From ANME-2 cluster archaeon (GTDB lineage: Archaea; Halobacteriota; Methanosarcinia; Methanosarcinales; Methanocomedenaceae): a stretch of 7,039 nt of DNA. The stretch covers positions 1-7,039 of the forward strand of contig JAKRWB010000097.1 in assembly GCA_022353185.1 (NCBI GenBank), written 5' to 3'. Made by a program: the position numbers and the translations under genes. Shown piece after piece: positions 6,376 to 7,039 of the stretch (its first letter is position 1; each line of letters starts with the position of its first letter). The notes beneath the pieces are model-generated. The model was not told where the DNA came from. It saw only the letters and a list, made by a program, of their open reading frames with translations, and made no database searches.

Positions 6376-6828
6376 TCAGTCCAGTTCTTTTATCATCGCA
6401 ATCTCATCACAATCAGGGAAACGAGGGCATTTCACGCACATGCTCCATAATTTATGTGGAAGTGTAGATTTATCCACTACCTTGAATCCGTGGTGCTCGA
6501 AAAACTCCTGGGCATAGGTAAGTGTAACCAGATGCTTGATTCCGAGTTCTGGTGCTTCCTTCAGGCATGCTTCGAGTATCCTGGAACCATGCCCCTTTTT
6601 TGTTTCAGCAGTAGACACTGCCAGGGACAAAATCTCCCCGTACTCTTCCCAGGTAACATGCAGGGCACCACAGGCGATAATCCTGTCCTCTTTTTCGATT
6701 ACAAAAAAGTCCCTGATATTTTCATACAACTCACCGATGGCACGGGGCAACATAATCTCCTGATGAGCATAAACATTGATAAGTTGCCTGATCTGTGCAA
6801 CATCCCTAACCCTGGCTTTTCTGAGCAA
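6376..6828 (-). CDS. GNAT-family N-acetyltransferase, N-acetylglutamate-synthase-like (ArgA C-terminal type)
   Basis: The 150-residue protein is a single GNAT domain that transfers an acetyl group from acetyl-CoA to an amine. It matches the stand-alone family usually annotated as amino-acid N-acetyltransferase (ArgA acetyltransferase domain without the kinase-like domain). The N-terminus RKARVRDVAQIRQLIN, then LPRAIGELYENIRDFFV (27-43), are family hallmarks. The acetyl-CoA loop is KKGHGS (77-82), followed by FFEHHGF (109-115). The C-terminal LWSMCVKCPRFPDCDEIAM (Cys131, Cys134, Cys140) is also typical. Glutamate acetylation for arginine synthesis is the best guess; no arginine gene is nearby to test it. 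The start is TTG at 6828: an in-frame TAA lies two codons upstream, there is no ATG before residue 26, and GGTGG lies 11 nt upstream as an SD. Confidence 0.85.
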   Translation of the reverse strand: MLRKARVRDVAQIRQLINVYAHQEIMLPRAIGELYENIRDFFVIEKEDRIIACGALHVTWEEYGEILSLAVSTAETKKGHGSRILEACLKEAPELGIKHLVTLTYAQEFFEHHGFKVVDKSTLPHKLWSMCVKCPRFPDCDEIAMIKELD

Positions 6829-6839
6829 AATTTATCAAA

Positions 6840-6844
6840 CCACC
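6840..6844 (-). promoter_or_regulatory. Shine-Dalgarno deciding the TTG start of the GNAT gene
   Basis: GGTGG on the minus strand pairs with the CCACC-like part of the archaeal anti-SD and lies 11 nt before the TTG at 6828. Together with the in-frame stop just upstream it fixes the unusual start codon. Confidence 0.5.
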
Positions 6845-6894
6845 TATAATTGAACCTTACTTGTGGCACTGTTCCAAAAATCAGTTATTTTGTT

Positions 6895-6986
6895 GACACC
6901 GACTTTAGGTAAAATCATTGTTAATCGGTGTTAATCGGTGTCTGGAAATATAAAAAGACACGGATTTCACTGATTTACACGGATTT
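6895..6986. repeat. 10-bp-phased repeat array in two orientations around a TATA-like core
   Basis: Copies of a unit close to GACACCGATT occur at 6895-6904 (+), 6923-6932 (-), 6933-6942 (-), 6957-6966 (+), a degenerate one at 6967-6976 (+), and 6977-6986 (+). The two minus-oriented copies form an exact tandem TTAATCGGTG x2. GACACCGA (6895-6902) and TCGGTGTC (6935-6942) are perfect inverted partners. The two tandem groups are offset by multiples of 10 bp and flank a 14-bp spacer that reads GGAAATATAAAAA. Units of this CACGGATT / AATCGGTG kind recur between genes in many genomes, as I recall. No coding gene is visible in the 211 bp from 6829 to the window end; transcription from the AT core would run outward. 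Confidence 0.6.
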
Positions 6987-7039
6987 GTAGTCGCATCTGC
7001 ATCTGAATTATTCGCTGTATAACTGGATTTTGGTATTGT

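Noticed and set aside
6454..6849. 131-codon plus-strand open frame.
   Set aside because: It is antisense to the GNAT gene, whose conserved motifs leave no doubt about the coding strand.
6991..7005. Tandem GCATCT x2 near the right edge.
   Set aside because: Two copies of a hexamer are too little to call a repeat.

Overview
The window looks like euryarchaeal chromosome, most likely from a methanogen or methane-oxidising relative of the Methanosarcinales; that placement is an inference. The supporting signs are an archaeal-style MoaA, a secreted and membrane-anchored winged-helix protein of a type common in Euryarchaeota, and TATA-like boxes about 24-30 nt upstream of start codons that lack a Shine-Dalgarno (SD) sequence, as in leaderless archaeal transcripts. 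Base composition is moderate, with AT-rich spacers. There is no sign of phage, plasmid, insertion sequence, CRISPR array, tRNA or rRNA.

Layout: only the first gene is on the plus strand, the 3' part of a SpoIIM/DUF95-family membrane protein (1-453). It converges, with 2 bp between stop codons, on moaA (456-1355, minus), the radical SAM GTP 3',8-cyclase of molybdopterin synthesis. Everything else is also on the minus strand. Between moaA and the next large gene lies a 423-bp spacer with a small 53-codon ORF that has its own SD and TATA-like box (1449-1610), and a hairpin/T-tract terminator (1706-1768). Then comes an 814-residue radical SAM protein (1779-4223) resembling the uncharacterised TIGR03960 group. 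The spacer upstream of it (4224-4513) holds the remnant of a P-loop ATPase gene (4301-4477), with a Walker A motif, an apparent one-base frameshift and an intact-looking promoter.

The right third holds three co-directional genes, read in the order: GNAT acetyltransferase of the N-acetylglutamate-synthase-like type (6376-6828), NH3-dependent NAD+ synthetase nadE (5516-6304), and a secreted, single-span membrane protein with a cytoplasmic winged helix (4514-5479). They could be transcribed together, but TATA-like boxes in front of nadE and of the winged-helix gene suggest separate promoters. The right edge (6895-6986) carries a set of 10-bp-phased repeats in two orientations around a TATA-like core.

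Most of the content is housekeeping cofactor metabolism (molybdopterin, NAD). The parts least explained by known biology are the large radical SAM protein, the small ORF, the P-loop remnant, the membrane-anchored regulator and the 10-bp repeat array. I see no clear new multi-gene system.
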